From NCBI GenBank assembly GCA_020080175.1, contig JAGHQL010000045.1:1-64000 (forward strand): DNA of 64,000 bases, read 5' to 3'. The notes beneath the pieces were generated by a model that made no database searches, was not told the origin of the DNA, and worked only from the letters and a program-made list of their open reading frames with translations. Source of the stretch: Glutinoglossum americanum (lineage: Eukaryota > Ascomycota > Geoglossomycetes > Geoglossales > Geoglossaceae). The translations under genes were made by a program, and so were the position numbers. Position 1 is the stretch's first letter. Every line of letters begins with the position of its first letter. Shown piece after piece: positions 33,397 to 45,400 of this stretch.

Positions 33397-35117
33397 TCAC
33401 TTCTTCCCACCGAGCATCGTCGTGAGAGCCACGACGAGAGCGACCACGGCGCTAACGCCCAAGCCCAGCCCCCAGATCAGCATCTTATAAGCCAGAAAGA
33501 TGAGCGCCAGCAGGCCCTCCGCCCCCTCGGGAACCTCGGTGCTGCCCGCGTCCTTCTTCTTCTGCTGGCCCTGGAAGGTCGGGATGCTGTCGGGCAGGCC
33601 GACCTTGCCGTTGAGGAGCGACGGCGGGGCCGAGAACCTCTTGGAGCGTATCCGGCGCCCCTCGACGAGGGCGACCGTCACGATGGCGGTCACGGCCACG
33701 TCGACGATGTAGAAGGAGTCGATGGACGCGAGGCCCGCCGTGTCGACGAGGAGGGACTCCGTCGAGAACTCGAGGGAGGCGAGCGGGGCGTCCTCCTTGT
33801 TTGGGTTCAGGAGCTGGACCGTGCCGCGCGCGCGGGGGGAGTCGAAGCCGATTTCGCCGTCGATGCGGATGGCGAAGGATTGGCCTTTCCCGCCGTTGAC
33901 GCCCGGGTGCCAGAGGTAGTAGCGCTCCTTCTCCGAGTCCCAGAGGAGCTTGCAGCATTCCTTCTCCGCAGCCTTGCTGACCGCCTCGCGTGCCAGCGCT
34001 TCGGCATCGCAGGATTCGACGCCCTGGTATTTGACGCGGGAGGCTGTGGCGTCGAGGGCCATCATGGCGGCGATTTTTGGGTAGATGAGGGTGATGAGGC
34101 CGTCGTTCGGGGGGAGGCGGCGGGAGGGAGGTTCGAGGTCGAGGGTTATGACGGGGATGATGGAGCGTTTTACCGGGTCGTGGCGGCGGACGATCACTTC
34201 AGAGTAGGCAGCGTCGAAGCTGTTCTCTTTTAGGGTCTGGAAGTCGAAGAAAGGTTCCGTGCGGGATGGGCCGAAGGAGAAGGCTTCGCTATGTGTCGGG
34301 GTGAAGCTACCAGAGGCGGGATCGACGGTGCCGGCTCTAATATTCACTTTAGCATTCCCCACGATAGAACAGCGCAAAAGCGAAAGAAATAAAAGAAAGA
34401 AAGAAAAAAAAAATGGAAATGAGAAACCTACCGGCACATGCGAAGTGCAAAAGTCCGCCCAGCGTCCACGGCGCCTTGCCCGTTCGCAGTCTCCCACAGA
34501 CCAGCAAGCTCCTCCAAGCTCGAATATTTCGGCTTAGGCTTGCCCATAACCCCCGTAGGAAACGACATCATCGCCGCCGGGGCGGTAGATATCGTGCTCA
34601 TGACCCCCGGGCTAGAAGGCGAGTTCACACTCAGTGATTCTCCCGACCTGACTCGTGAGGGCCGATCCATTCGGTGATAGTGCTGCTGCGCTAGCGGGAG
34701 AGATGGGTCGTAGCGCGGGAACATCGACTTGATGGGAGGAGGAGCGGCTACGACCGATGCAGAGCTGTTGCTTCGAACGAGCGTCGCGGAGCCAGAGAGG
34801 TCAGAGTATTGGTTCGTCAATGCTGGTGAAGCAGCCCTCGGGTCCTTCGAGCGCGCGCTCGACGTGGTGTCTGCGCGAGAGTGGCTACGGTCGATGACAT
34901 GAGTTTTCGGTGGCGCCTTGACGGAGCCAGCCCGACCCAAGTCCGACGAGACGTGGAGGATGATCTCCTTCGTGTGGATGGCTGATTTTTCGGCCGTGTT
35001 TATGACCACCGGAGACGATGACGTTCTTACTGGATACCGCCGGGTACCCTTTCGCTTTGGGCGGGATGCCTTGGGTGCCGGGGCGGGAAAGAGCTGCAGT
35101 GGAGATGTTGATGCCAT
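33397..35117 (-). CDS. conserved fungal protein with C-terminal membrane anchor
   Basis: Exons 35117-34432 and 34336-33397, 541 aa, with a 96-nt intron (GTAGGT...AATATTAG). The start was chosen at MASTSPLQLFPAPAPKAS. Another ATG lies two codons upstream (35123). Aa 1-200 are basic and Ser/Pro-rich. The conserved parts are LEELAGLWETANGQGAVDAG, then EPFFDFQTLKENSFDAAYSE, TLDLEPPSRRLPPNDGLITL and YPKIAAMMALD. A hydrophobic C-terminal helix (MLIWGLGLGVSAVVALVVAL) followed by GGKK suggests a tail anchor. I recognise the family as fungus-wide but know of no proven function. The 3' splice site could also be read at neighbouring AGs, but only this one keeps the frame. Confidence 0.75.
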
Positions 35118-38100
35118 TGTCATTGCCGTCTTGATGAGATCAATGGGAGTTCTGTTCTTTCTTTCTTTCTTTCTTCTTCCTCAGCAAAGGGCGAGAGAGA
35201 GAGAGAGAGATACGGCTAGATAGTCCCGGAGAGCAATGGAGCAAAACAAACAAGAGCGACAGAGGGAGTTGGGGATGGTTCATATACCTCCATCCTGCAA
35301 CACGATGCCGCCGACGAAGAAATCAGCCACTATGGGGTGAAACGCAGTCGCCGTCCTCCGTCCTGTAAGGCGCCTGCGACCAGCGCGACGGCCTCCTTCC
35401 ACATGCGACAGCCATGGCGAGACCAGCCTGCAAGCAGACAATACCCCTTCCCTTGGCGATCGAAGTTTGCTTCGCGGGCGTCTCTCGCAACAACGATCGG
35501 CGCCGGGGTTGCGAGTGAGCAGTCATCATGGTTGGTTGGTGGCGCCTGGGGGGCGTGGTCGAAGCGCTTGACCGGGGTGGGATGGCATGCCAATCATCCA
35601 CAGCGGCAATGCCAGGACAAGGGGGCGAGGAGCACGCACAACCACCATTGGCTGCACCACTCGCGCGCAATCAGCATGGCTTGCCGCTGAAGATACAAAT
35701 CCTCCACTCAAAACCTCCTCCAGCAGCCCTTCGGACGCCGGAGTCTGGGACAAAGCTTCACCTCTCGTGCTGCTCAGCCTCCGGACAATTTCCGTCGAGG
35801 GGGATCCCCACCGATGGCGCGTAATCGAAACCCGAAGCTTCTGTGTTTGAGAATCCCACGTTCGCGCTGATGTCAGAGACATATGTCTGTCTCTCTCCCC
35901 CCCCCCATCGAGCCGGATCAGTCCCGGGGTTTGACGTTGGAGTGTCGTACCAGCTAGCGAGAGGCGACTCGTTCGGCGTCAAAATAAAACTTACGTGGGA
36001 TGGCGGTGCTGTACGCCTTACCTGCTACCTCCTCTTACCGAGTAGAACCCCCCCTCCCCTTAGCAGACGTCTCACCATCGCCCGTATCCTCATATTCTGC
36101 GAGGTGAAACGCCCCACGTGCAAATTGGGACACCCAATCTATCGCCGCCGGCGGCAAGCAAAGCCACTCTCAGGTACCTGTAAGGCTGAGGCAGACATCC
36201 GTACCTGAACGGGGTGCGCGTGTGGTATTCTTCACGTCAAGACCATCGACAATCAACAACCGATCCTCGATCCTCCTTTCCTCTCCTCCTTCCCGCGTTG
36301 GGTTTAAACCCGCTTACCTGAGGATTTCCAAAGACACGCCTGTCAGGTTACATTCACACATAAATGACGGTTGATATACCCACCCACTTCCCCACGAGAC
36401 ACGCACTTGATTCGGTCTCCAAAAAAGCCCACACGGCAGAAACACCGGGAGATTATCTACCACACCCACATCGTATCAGGCAATATGGAATAAACCGTGT
36501 CTCCTATTTCCACGCTCCGGCACGAGACGACAACAACAACAACAACAGCACTCATGGCCTCACACACACATCACACACATGCATCACACTTGGCTTGGCA
36601 TGGCAACCTAAACCAACAACAACACCAACAACACCAGGTAAAAGGTAGCCCGACGCTCCCCGCAAAAAGCAACCTTATATCGACATCCTATAGCCCCTCC
36701 AGCTGCAGAGGCCAAAGACATCCGCGCGCACGAATCCGCCACCAGGACTATTTCGGCGACGGCTTGTCAGCCAGATAAACGAAACGGCAAGAGAAGGAAG
36801 CAATGCGGGCCGTGCGGCCGGCTGCTTCCCGCAACGCTTCTTCCTCGAAATAAACATCCCCCACCGCCGCAACGAAGCGTTACAATAATAGCAAAGAATA
36901 AAATAATAATAAATAGTAAGGCCGCTCAGGGTCACCGCCACCACCAACATCTCTCTATCCTCACCCCCATATAACACGACAAAAGCCCCGCATCCCACGC
37001 ACGCACTTTAGAAAACCCCAGACGTGTAAAAAAGAAAAATAATAATAATAAGAGACCTGCTGGCCAGGTAAGAACTCCTTAACGGCACGTCGTATGCGTG
37101 GTAGCCTACGGGGGGGCACGCGACTCCAACATTTCTCAATGATTTCCTCAGACAAACACACCTCCGAAGTTGCATGTACAGAGAGTATGAATAATTCCAT
37201 CGCGCATGTATTTAGAAGCACCCCAGGCAACCGACCAACCACCCCGAGGCCCCGTCCCACGATAACATTTTAAGCCAAAGCCAAAGCCAAAGCCTGCATC
37301 GCGATCCTCCCAGAAAGAATCGATCCAACTCCGACATCCCAAACACGCATGAGGAGATGCATGTATATATATTCCCTTTGAAAACCGGCAAAATGGAAAT
37401 CCAGACCACACCGCACACCCAGGAAGCGTCCTGGAAGAAGAAGAAAAAACCCCAACGACCTCCAACGCTCAATCTCTTTGCCTCTGGACCACAGTCTCCC
37501 CAAACAGCCCCCAAAAAACCACAACACCCAACCCCAACCCCAACCCCAGATTTAAAGTTTAAGTTTAAGCCGGCGCAAAAAAAAAAGAAAAAGAAAAGGA
37601 TCACCTCCCCAGCAGCGAATCTAATAAAAAATTAAAAATAAAATTTTTTCCCAAAAATCTAAAAATCAAAAATAATCTCCCCTGTCGCGGGAGATCACCC
37701 ACGCCTGCCCGCCTGTACATTCCCTCCTTTCGCTCGTGTTAAAAAAAAAAAAAAGAAAAAAGGGGACGGGTACGATGAAAAAAAAAAAACCACGAGGGTG
37801 CGCGCATTACCCGGGCCAAACCACCCAGGCCCCCCTCGCTTTTTTTTTTTTTTTGGGTTTTATTCATACATACATACACAACCCTCATCTCGAGCTTTTC
37901 CCAATCTCGAATCTCCGCCTCGCTCCCGCTCGGGATTCCGAGGGGGAGAGAGAGAGAGAAAGGCGCACACTCCGGGGGTGTTTCTTTATTTAAATTTAAA
38001 TTTAGAAAAAAGAGGTTTTTTTTTTTTTTTGGGAGGGGAATGTGGAAAAAATGGCTCGGAGCAGGCGGCAGGTGATGAGCTTCCTGGCGGCGGTGATGTT

Positions 38101-39304
38101 GAGGTTCGTCGACAGGGGGCGATGCCAAGGAGGAGGTGCCCGTCCCGATTGTCCAGCAACCGCGGGTAGGAGGGATATCCAGTCTGCTGGAACAGCGTCA
38201 GGGCTCGTTGGTTATCGCCGGAGGAGCACCGCCTGTCGTGTTTATATCTACCGACGTGCCAGCATAAGCCCTGGGACTTTCAAATCGGCGGATATCCAAC
38301 ATCGACCTCCAGGAGCCCACAAGTCCCGGGCTTCCGCACCGACAAGCGACTCTCTCGAAAGCTTGCTCGGATGTACAGCCCCGCGTCTGACTCCTTACCG
38401 ATCTCGCCAGATGCGACACCAAGCCTCCCAGCAAAGGGCCTCTAAAAAAAAACCCTTGGAGTGAAGATGAGCCGGAGCTGTACCTTGTCGACGTCACAAC
38501 TAGCTGGAGGCGGAGATCGAGGGACTACGAGCAAGGAAAAAAAAAAAAAAAAAAAAAAAAAATGCAAGTCTTTTAAACCCAAGTCGGGCAAAGATGGCCT
38601 GCCCTGACGACCGCAGCATCCGCCCCCGAGCCATCCATGGCAGGAAGGGGGTCACTCACCCTTTAGCATGATACCTCTAACCCAGGTCCGCACGCGCGGG
38701 TGCTACAAGGCACGCACCACAAGAGCATGCGCTTTTCGTCAAACTACAAAAGTTTCCAGATTGCATGTCTTACTCAAAGAAATAGCTATCGTCGGTGAAA
38801 CGGATTCATCCGTTGCGCACGTCCGGTGCCGTAGAGCGATATTGTCGGTCACGTATCGTTTGGTTCTCGGCTTCGATTGCGATTCCGGGTGGGTTGTATT
38901 CACAGTCTCCTGCCGGTGCCACTGGTTGCGGCTGGAGTGACGGGGGGTGTCCGTCATCGTCAAAGTCTGGGGGAAAATCTCCTCGAGGTTCCATCGTCGG
39001 CGTGCGAGGAAGGTGATAGCCCTTTCGGGTGCTATCTGCAGTATCTCCAATCGACGACGACCCTCCGCTCTCCGCGGTATTGAAAAGAGGCTACGGGGCA
39101 CGAAGGGGGCATGTAGAATGGTTAAAATTGAGTGTATTAAAAATGCTCGAACTAGCTACATTAATGAGAGGATATCAAGAAGCTTATATGCTTCGAAGTT
39201 GGCCATGGCGGCCGACGTATTGGCAGCAGAAGGCTGCCACATGCTCTTGACGCCGAGAACATGCCGAGAGGCTTCTCGGGCACTATCCCATAGAACACCG
39301 AGGT
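35118..39304. other. 4.2-kb stretch without a supported gene
   Basis: The part next to 35118 should be the promoter of the tail-anchored protein gene (TTTCTTTC microsatellite near 35157, GA repeat near 35200). Elsewhere there are simple repeats: CAA units at 36520-36550 and 36615-36640, AATAAT near 37040, AAGCCA units at 37272-37295, AAATTT units near 37990, and an A run of over 20 at about 38540. None of the open frames shows a domain or splice pattern. The 38.7-39.3 kb end may hold the eroded 5' part of the ankyrin-type gene. Confidence 0.5.
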
Positions 39305-41330
39305 ATGGTGTTTCTGTTGGAGCAGCATACGGTGGCTTCCATGGGGGGGGGGGGGGGGCAGCGCTGGAAACATCTTCTCCCAAATTTGCTCGACTTGCTG
39401 GTTAGCAACATCAAGAGCGCCGACACAGTAGTGAGAACGTTCAGACATGCCCGGAAAACCACGATGGTTTTGGACGGGGGATACCGGATTTACCAACATC
39501 TGTTGGGCAAAGGCATTCCCAGCGATGACGTTTCTGAGGCTTTCCTTGACTCGTTGAAGGCTGGTGGCCTTGGTGAATATGTCTTTGCCTAAGCTGCTTC
39601 TCGGAAATGGCGCCTCCCCCTGCTATCGAAACGGCAAGCCGTTCTCCCTTGCCCTTCGCGAGAACTCTCTCGTGGCTGTGAGGCTTCTGACCCAATACCT
39701 TGTCGACGACAGCATGGCCACTGTCGCATTTGACGTTGTGCGCAAAACTCCCTTGCTCCAAAAACATGTGCGGGTGGAGATCTATCGCCCCTTGTTGGAA
39801 TGGAACATCAGCAAATCGTCCCTTTCTCAAGCCCTTTTGGACAGTTTCAAGGGCGATCATCCCGATATCTCCTTTTTGCAATTACTCCTTGCAAAGGACG
39901 CGGACCCAAACAAAGACAATGGCCATTGCTTTGCCGTGGCTTCCAAAGCGGGAGCGTTCGCCGAGTTTCGAGCTCTCAGCAAAGCTGCCGGAGGTTCTGA
40001 AAGTGCTTCTGAACAATTCTCAAAAGGAATGGGAAATCGTACTGTGGTTTAAGATATGTCTTGAGGAACAACCCCCGATTGGGGAAGATTGATCAGGATG
40101 AGCTGGTGTTCCAATGTATGCGTAAATTCCCAGGGGAACCACGCCCTCGAAGCTTCTCCTTGACCGAGGGGTGTCTGCTTCAGCAAAAATAGATCACTGC
40201 CTTTGTGCTAGCTGGAAGCCAGAACCATGTACGGCCCTGATCTGGGCTCTTTTTTCAAAGCCTAGGGTTGAATGAAAACAACGTCATCCTCGTACTCCTG
40301 TCTCGGGGAGATGCAGGCATGTTGCACCTTTACCATATCGTATTTCCTTACGGCTGACAAACGGTGCAGCACTCCCGGCATATTCAACGCTACTGACAAA
40401 AGCATCTGCAGCTTTTGGCTGCCTACCGGACAAGACGCGAATTCCCATCTTGAAAGCTCTACTCGATCTGGATAGAGACCGAATATCAGACTACGTGATT
40501 CCTGGATCCTCTTTTGGTCCCCTGGGTGTGTACCCAAAGGTATTCAAAACGGACTCGGACCTTTTGGATGCCGCAGTCGAGCTCCCTCTGCGCGAAGCCT
40601 CTCTATACTTGGGCAACTTCGAAGCCTTTCGCCTCATAACGCGTGAGATGACGCCGAACGATGGAACGCTTCATCTCGCGGCGCTTATGGCGCTGCCCAA
40701 ACTCGTCAAAGCGCTTCTAAAAATCCATGATCCAGACCACAAAACAGAAGAGTTCGACAAACATGGTACCGCTTGCCTGCGTTTGCGCATCTAAGCCCCA
40801 CCCTTGGTGTAAGATTGCCAACGAAGAATCGGACCGGAAGACCCGGCAGAGAGACGATACAACTCCTGGCTCCTAGAACCAGTCCTAAGTGGCGATATAG
40901 AAACATGACGATTCTCCGTTGGGCAATGGATAACGGACTTGATACGGCCAAGGCCATGATCGAGGCTCTAGATATCCGTCACGACCCAGAGAGAGACGAA
41001 AAGTATCTCTACATGGACCGAGACGGGATAGAGTACTCGCCACAGCAATACGTTATGAAAGTTTGGGACGCTGATAAGAAGGAGGAGAAAGCTCTCAATC
41101 GCAAGCCTTGAAGATGCCGCACTGAAGTCCCGCTACTTCAAAAGGATATTACCCAACGAAGGAGATCAACCGCCGGGCTATCACGGCTTGCCCCCTAGTT
41201 TGGCTAAAGTGTGGGAGGTGCACGAGAAATCTCCACTATGAACGGATGCAGCTTATCAGGAAGGGTTCATCAGGGATTTTGCGGAGCTACTTGGAGCGGG
41301 AATACTCTACCAGGGGTGCAATAATCACGT
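39305..41330 (+). pseudogene. decayed ankyrin-type repeat gene
   Basis: Reading frames in succession match a fungal ankyrin-like repeat protein: YRIYQHLLGKGIPSDDVSEA, LLLGNGASPCYRNGKPFSLA, EIYRPLLEWNISKSSLSQAL, FLQLLLAKDADPNKDNGHCF, then GTLHLAALMALPKLVKALLK and IPLACVC-like sequence. The C-terminal domain reads NMTILRWAMDNGLDTAKAMI, YLYMDRDGIEYSPQQYVMKV, SRYFKRILPNEGDQPPGYHG and EGFIRDFAELLGAGILYQGC. At least four frame changes separate these parts (near 39,570-39,590, between 40,050 and 40,440, near 40,780 and near 41,100), and a G16 run sits at 39,343-39,358. No introns explain them well. Such proteins are often C-terminal partners of NACHT or other signalling domains. Only the repeat part is visible here. 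Confidence 0.65.
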
Positions 41331-42201
41331 GAAGATATTCCTTACCCTGGGAGAATTCTATTTGTGCTGCGAACGCCTTAAAAGGATTAAGTGGTTCGGC
41401 ATGCCTGGTAGATTTCTGCCACTGGATTTCTACCAGCCTTGGATGTATTTAGAAAAAAGGAAAGTGTGGGTCGGTATGACCAGCAGACGTTCTACCCGCC
41501 TCGGGGATATCTGGAAAACAAAAAGGGCAATTTTCTGGCATACCCAGTAGATCCCCACCAGCGGGAATCCACCGACACACCGCAAACGCCCCCTTCTTCC
41601 AGGCGTCCTCTCGAGATGAGCAGAACGCACCACCCATCTCCCCCCCCCCCACCACCCCGAGTCCTCCAACCCTCGACTAACTCCGTCTTATCCGTACACG
41701 CCCATTCTCAAAACTTCTCCGATAAGAGTCACGACGAACTTCCGGATGCATCCATCTTCCGATCGAGGCGATTCTCGGAATTCTGAGGAGCGTATGCTTC
41801 GGGGGAGCTATCCGGGTCTTTGGAGGTAAAAGGCGCAATAACCTCCTGTTTGGTCAGCTACTAGATAGATAACCTGTGGGCACGACAGCAGAAAATCTTG
41901 CTCTTGCCGGGTCCCTCTCTCCTCTCTCGCCATCACGTCACTTGTAATACTGGCACATTTTCTTCTTGCAAGGTGCTGCTATGGCTTGTCGCCCCAGCCG
42001 GGTGGTATAGTATTCAGGCTTGTGATTCGCTGGATGCTTTTTCACTAGCATCCCTGTTGATAAATAATGATACAGATCTCATGATGATTTCCTCTCTTTC
42101 GATTTAATAAAACGGGAAAAAAAAACAGAAAAAATAGGCTAAAAGCTAGAACCTTCCCCCCTTCCCATTTAATCGGATGACAAAGGGGCGAGAGAGAATG
42201 G

Positions 42202-42233
<32 letters not shown>

Positions 42234-42432
42234 AAACTCCCTTTGACCTGCTTTACTTTCCCTCCCATTTTCATTTCCTCCCACCCCTCTCTCTCCCCTC
42301 TTCCCCCCCCCACCCCTATCATGCGCATACGTTATATGCCGCGCTCGTTGCCATTTTTATCGTCTCCCCCGCCTTGTAGCGAAAAAGGGAGAAACAAAAC
42401 TAAAAAAAAAGAGAGAACAAAATTTCCCCTTT
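41331..42432. other. intergenic, 3' flank of TOR; no supported gene
   Basis: Short frames at 41329-41550 and 41439-41786 have protein-like starts (YQPWMYLEKRKVWVGM) but no recognised family. They may be the eroded end of the ankyrin-type locus. An A30 run at about 42201-42230 and a C9 run near 42304 lie just downstream of the TOR stop codon. Confidence 0.45.
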
Positions 42433-45400
42433 CTACCAAAAGCTACACCAACCGATATAATGCTGGCAAAGATTCTCTAGGGACGTCGCCTGCTGCAACA
42501 ACTTGTCTACTTGATCTGGCACCGCAAGCTCCTCGTTCGGTCGGAAGTCGTGGCCTGTCAGCTTGGCCTTTACCCTCTCCAACACCTGCAGGGCTCGCGC
42601 GTTTTGGACCTCCTTTATCTCTGGGACGTTGGCGAGGTCCGCGTCGCTGAGTCGCGGCGCTCGGGGGCGGTATGACGCGCCGTTTGGTTCGAAGCCCTCT
42701 ACGATGCTCGCGCGTCTCTCCGACGGGAAGCTGGGTTCTGGCGGACTCTCTCGGTTGCCCAATCTCCAGTGCATCAACGGATCGTGTAAGAAAGCTAGAT
42801 TGTCCCGTTAGCTTGGCGCTACAGGCATCGGAAACCAAAAAAAAATTTTTTTTTTCTCTCGCAAACTAACCTTCCAATACCGCCATCAGAGATTCCTTAT
42901 TGTCTCTCAAGACACGCATCACGGCTTCGCAAGTGATCCTGAAGCTTCCCTCTATGTTGCTGACCTCCATAGCGTAAGTCAACATTCGAGTGAGTCTAAA
43001 AGGCACTTTCTCCGGGTACTTCTCGCGGTGCATGGCAACCTCGAAGCAATCACCAAAGTCAATGTGGATAACTTTCCCGGTGATGCGATCCAGCATCAAG
43101 TTGGACGGGTGTCGGTCTCCCAGGCCTAGGATATAGCCCACCATCGACATCACGCCGAGTGATCTAGTGTAGTTTGTTCGCCTGTCAAGCCACGACTCTG
43201 AGCTCTTGCTCTTCAGCCACAACACTCGGTAAAGATCTTGGCCGGTTGTGTTGTCTAGCGCATAGCCGAACACTTCGACCTTCTGCATCAGGGTTAGGTT
43301 ATCGTAGTCGGGGGCCATCTGAAGCATGATACGATGCTCGATGTTGAGCAGGATTTTGCGGCTTTCCCGGTACTCTCGGATCAGGACGTGGAAGGTGTCG
43401 CTGTTGGGAACCCATCCGAGCAAGCCCGAATTCTGCGAAAGGGGAATGACTGGATACCGCTGGATGTTAAGGTGCCTCTTGAAACATTCCGAGTCGACCG
43501 AAAGCAGCGTGTTGACCAAGCCGAAGAGTTGCATGACACGCTCGTCCTGCCGGATATCTTCGTGACCCTTGAGGGCGTAGGTATAGGTGACGCCGTCGCT
43601 GCCTTTCATGCTGAGCTTTCGTGGCCGCTGCTTCGAGTTGATGACCACAAAAGTCTGGTCGAAGCTAGCAATTCGCACAACCGGCTTCCCGCTTTGATAA
43701 GTCCCAGGCACCGCCAAATCCAAATCGTGAGCGGTCTGCAGCTTCGGCGAAACGTATTGAAGCTCGAGGTTGATAAGTTGAGGTAATTGTCGAGCAATCT
43801 TCTTGAATACCTGATAGTAAAGATCCCATGCCTGGTTGAGGTCCCCAACCTCGCCTGAACGACGATAGGTTTGGCACCAGTCGCGAGCTTCCTGAAGTTC
43901 GCGTCCGAATGCTTGATGAAATGAGATTTCTCTTAGCGTCTCGGGCCCCTAAAGTAAGTAAGCATCGCAGTTTTTACTCCGGGGGGATGATACGTACCCG
44001 TTCTAGTAACTCGTGTAGCGGTGCTAGTGTTGCGAACATGGCTTCAATGTTGTGATCACCGAAATACCTGAGTAAGACGCTATCAATACTAGAATCTCTA
44101 TGTGACGAGGGGTGTGGGTGGGACGGGATTCATACAATCTAGAGGCTTCTTCGAGACCTTCGTGCCACAATTCATGCCAAAGTACGGCCACCCGGATAAG
44201 CTCATGGCTCACGATATCCGCTTGCTCTACCAACTTCAGGCTGTGCTGTTTCATGCTATCCATAATCTGGGATGCAGACTTCTGTCGCCGGGATAGGTTC
44301 GATTTCATGGCTACGGTTAGAGGGTACACTAGCGCCTGTGGGTGTGCTCTTCCGACGTCCGCCATCAATTGGTGGATAGAGTGCCTCACAAGCTGGTTGG
44401 GCTGGTTGATGCGCGCAATGAGCTGAGGAATGACTTCGAGCCATGTGTCAACACTGACGGTCGAGAAACCTTCAGTTACAGCGTTGTTCACGTCTTGATT
44501 TCCCCCGTGCGCAAACCAAAGGGTAAGCAGCCGGAGCGTGTCCTGCAAGGAGCTGCCCGAGGACAGCGATATCGACCTAAAGAACCCTTGTATTGCAGGG
44601 ACGACGTGGTCGATGATGGTATTCTGCGGTAGGTGTCCCGTCTCGCGATCGGCCATAGATGTGATAGATGTAACTACTTCAAAATTGGCTAATGCCCATG
44701 CGTGCCACGCTTTGTACCAATCACGGTTGAAATGTGTCGCGGCCGAGTAAGATTGGAGAATATCATAGACGTGATCGTGCTGCCAATCTCCCTTCTGCAG
44801 AGCAACTTGCCACTCGCCTTGCTTCAAATAGCATCGTGCTAGGAGTTTGGTGTACTCGTCCAACTCCCGAACTGGGGGCTGGACGCCGGGTCTGATCCCA
44901 TTAATTCCGTTGATTCCGCCGATGCCATTGACGCTCGTTGCTCCGTTCGTGATTGGGAGGTGGCCGTTGGGAGCTCCGAGGTCGTGGGACATTCTCGTCG
45001 TAAAGTCCTTCAGATGGGCCAAGGCCTCTCTTTGGTGCCCGGTGGACCACATGTACTTTAAATGTGCATACATTACTTGGGGTGGCGCGCGTGTATCGGT
45101 TGATATCGAGCCAATATTCTCACTTGTGTCCAGGAGCGAATTGAGCGACTTCTCGGCCAAACCTATCCGATTGGACTTGCGACAGAGATTCGAGAATTTT
45201 ATCCACATCTCCATGTTTTCCTTTGGTGATATGACCAGAGCTCTAACTTTGAGCATCCTCTGCCAAACTTCGACGTTTCTCTGACATCCTTTTAGTCGCT
45301 TCATCCAGGTGCGTCTCATTGTTTCTTGTTTTTCAGGGTGGCCGTTATTCTGTTTGTAGGTGATGATCTCCTCTAATTCGGCAAGCATTTGCACACGGAC

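Noticed and set aside
32678-33400. 240-codon minus-strand frame very rich in Phe, Tyr and Ser
   Set aside because: It is a translation of homopolymers and microsatellites between two convergent genes.
33268-34233. 321-codon plus-strand frame
   Set aside because: Antisense shadow of the tail-anchored protein gene, whose conserved protein is on the minus strand.
36528-36640. CAA-rich repeats, possible CRISPR-like array
   Set aside because: Units are trinucleotides without spacers.
38540-38562. A run of over 20 bases, possible poly(A) tail of a retroposed copy
   Set aside because: No coding or repeat sequence upstream and no flanking direct repeats were seen. It looks like a simple homopolymer.
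41439-41786. 115-codon frame ending in a Pro/Ser-rich tail
   Set aside because: No family recognised. Probably trailing sequence of the decayed ankyrin-type locus.
42201-42230. A30 run near the TOR 3' end
   Set aside because: No element boundaries or target duplication. Simple repeat.
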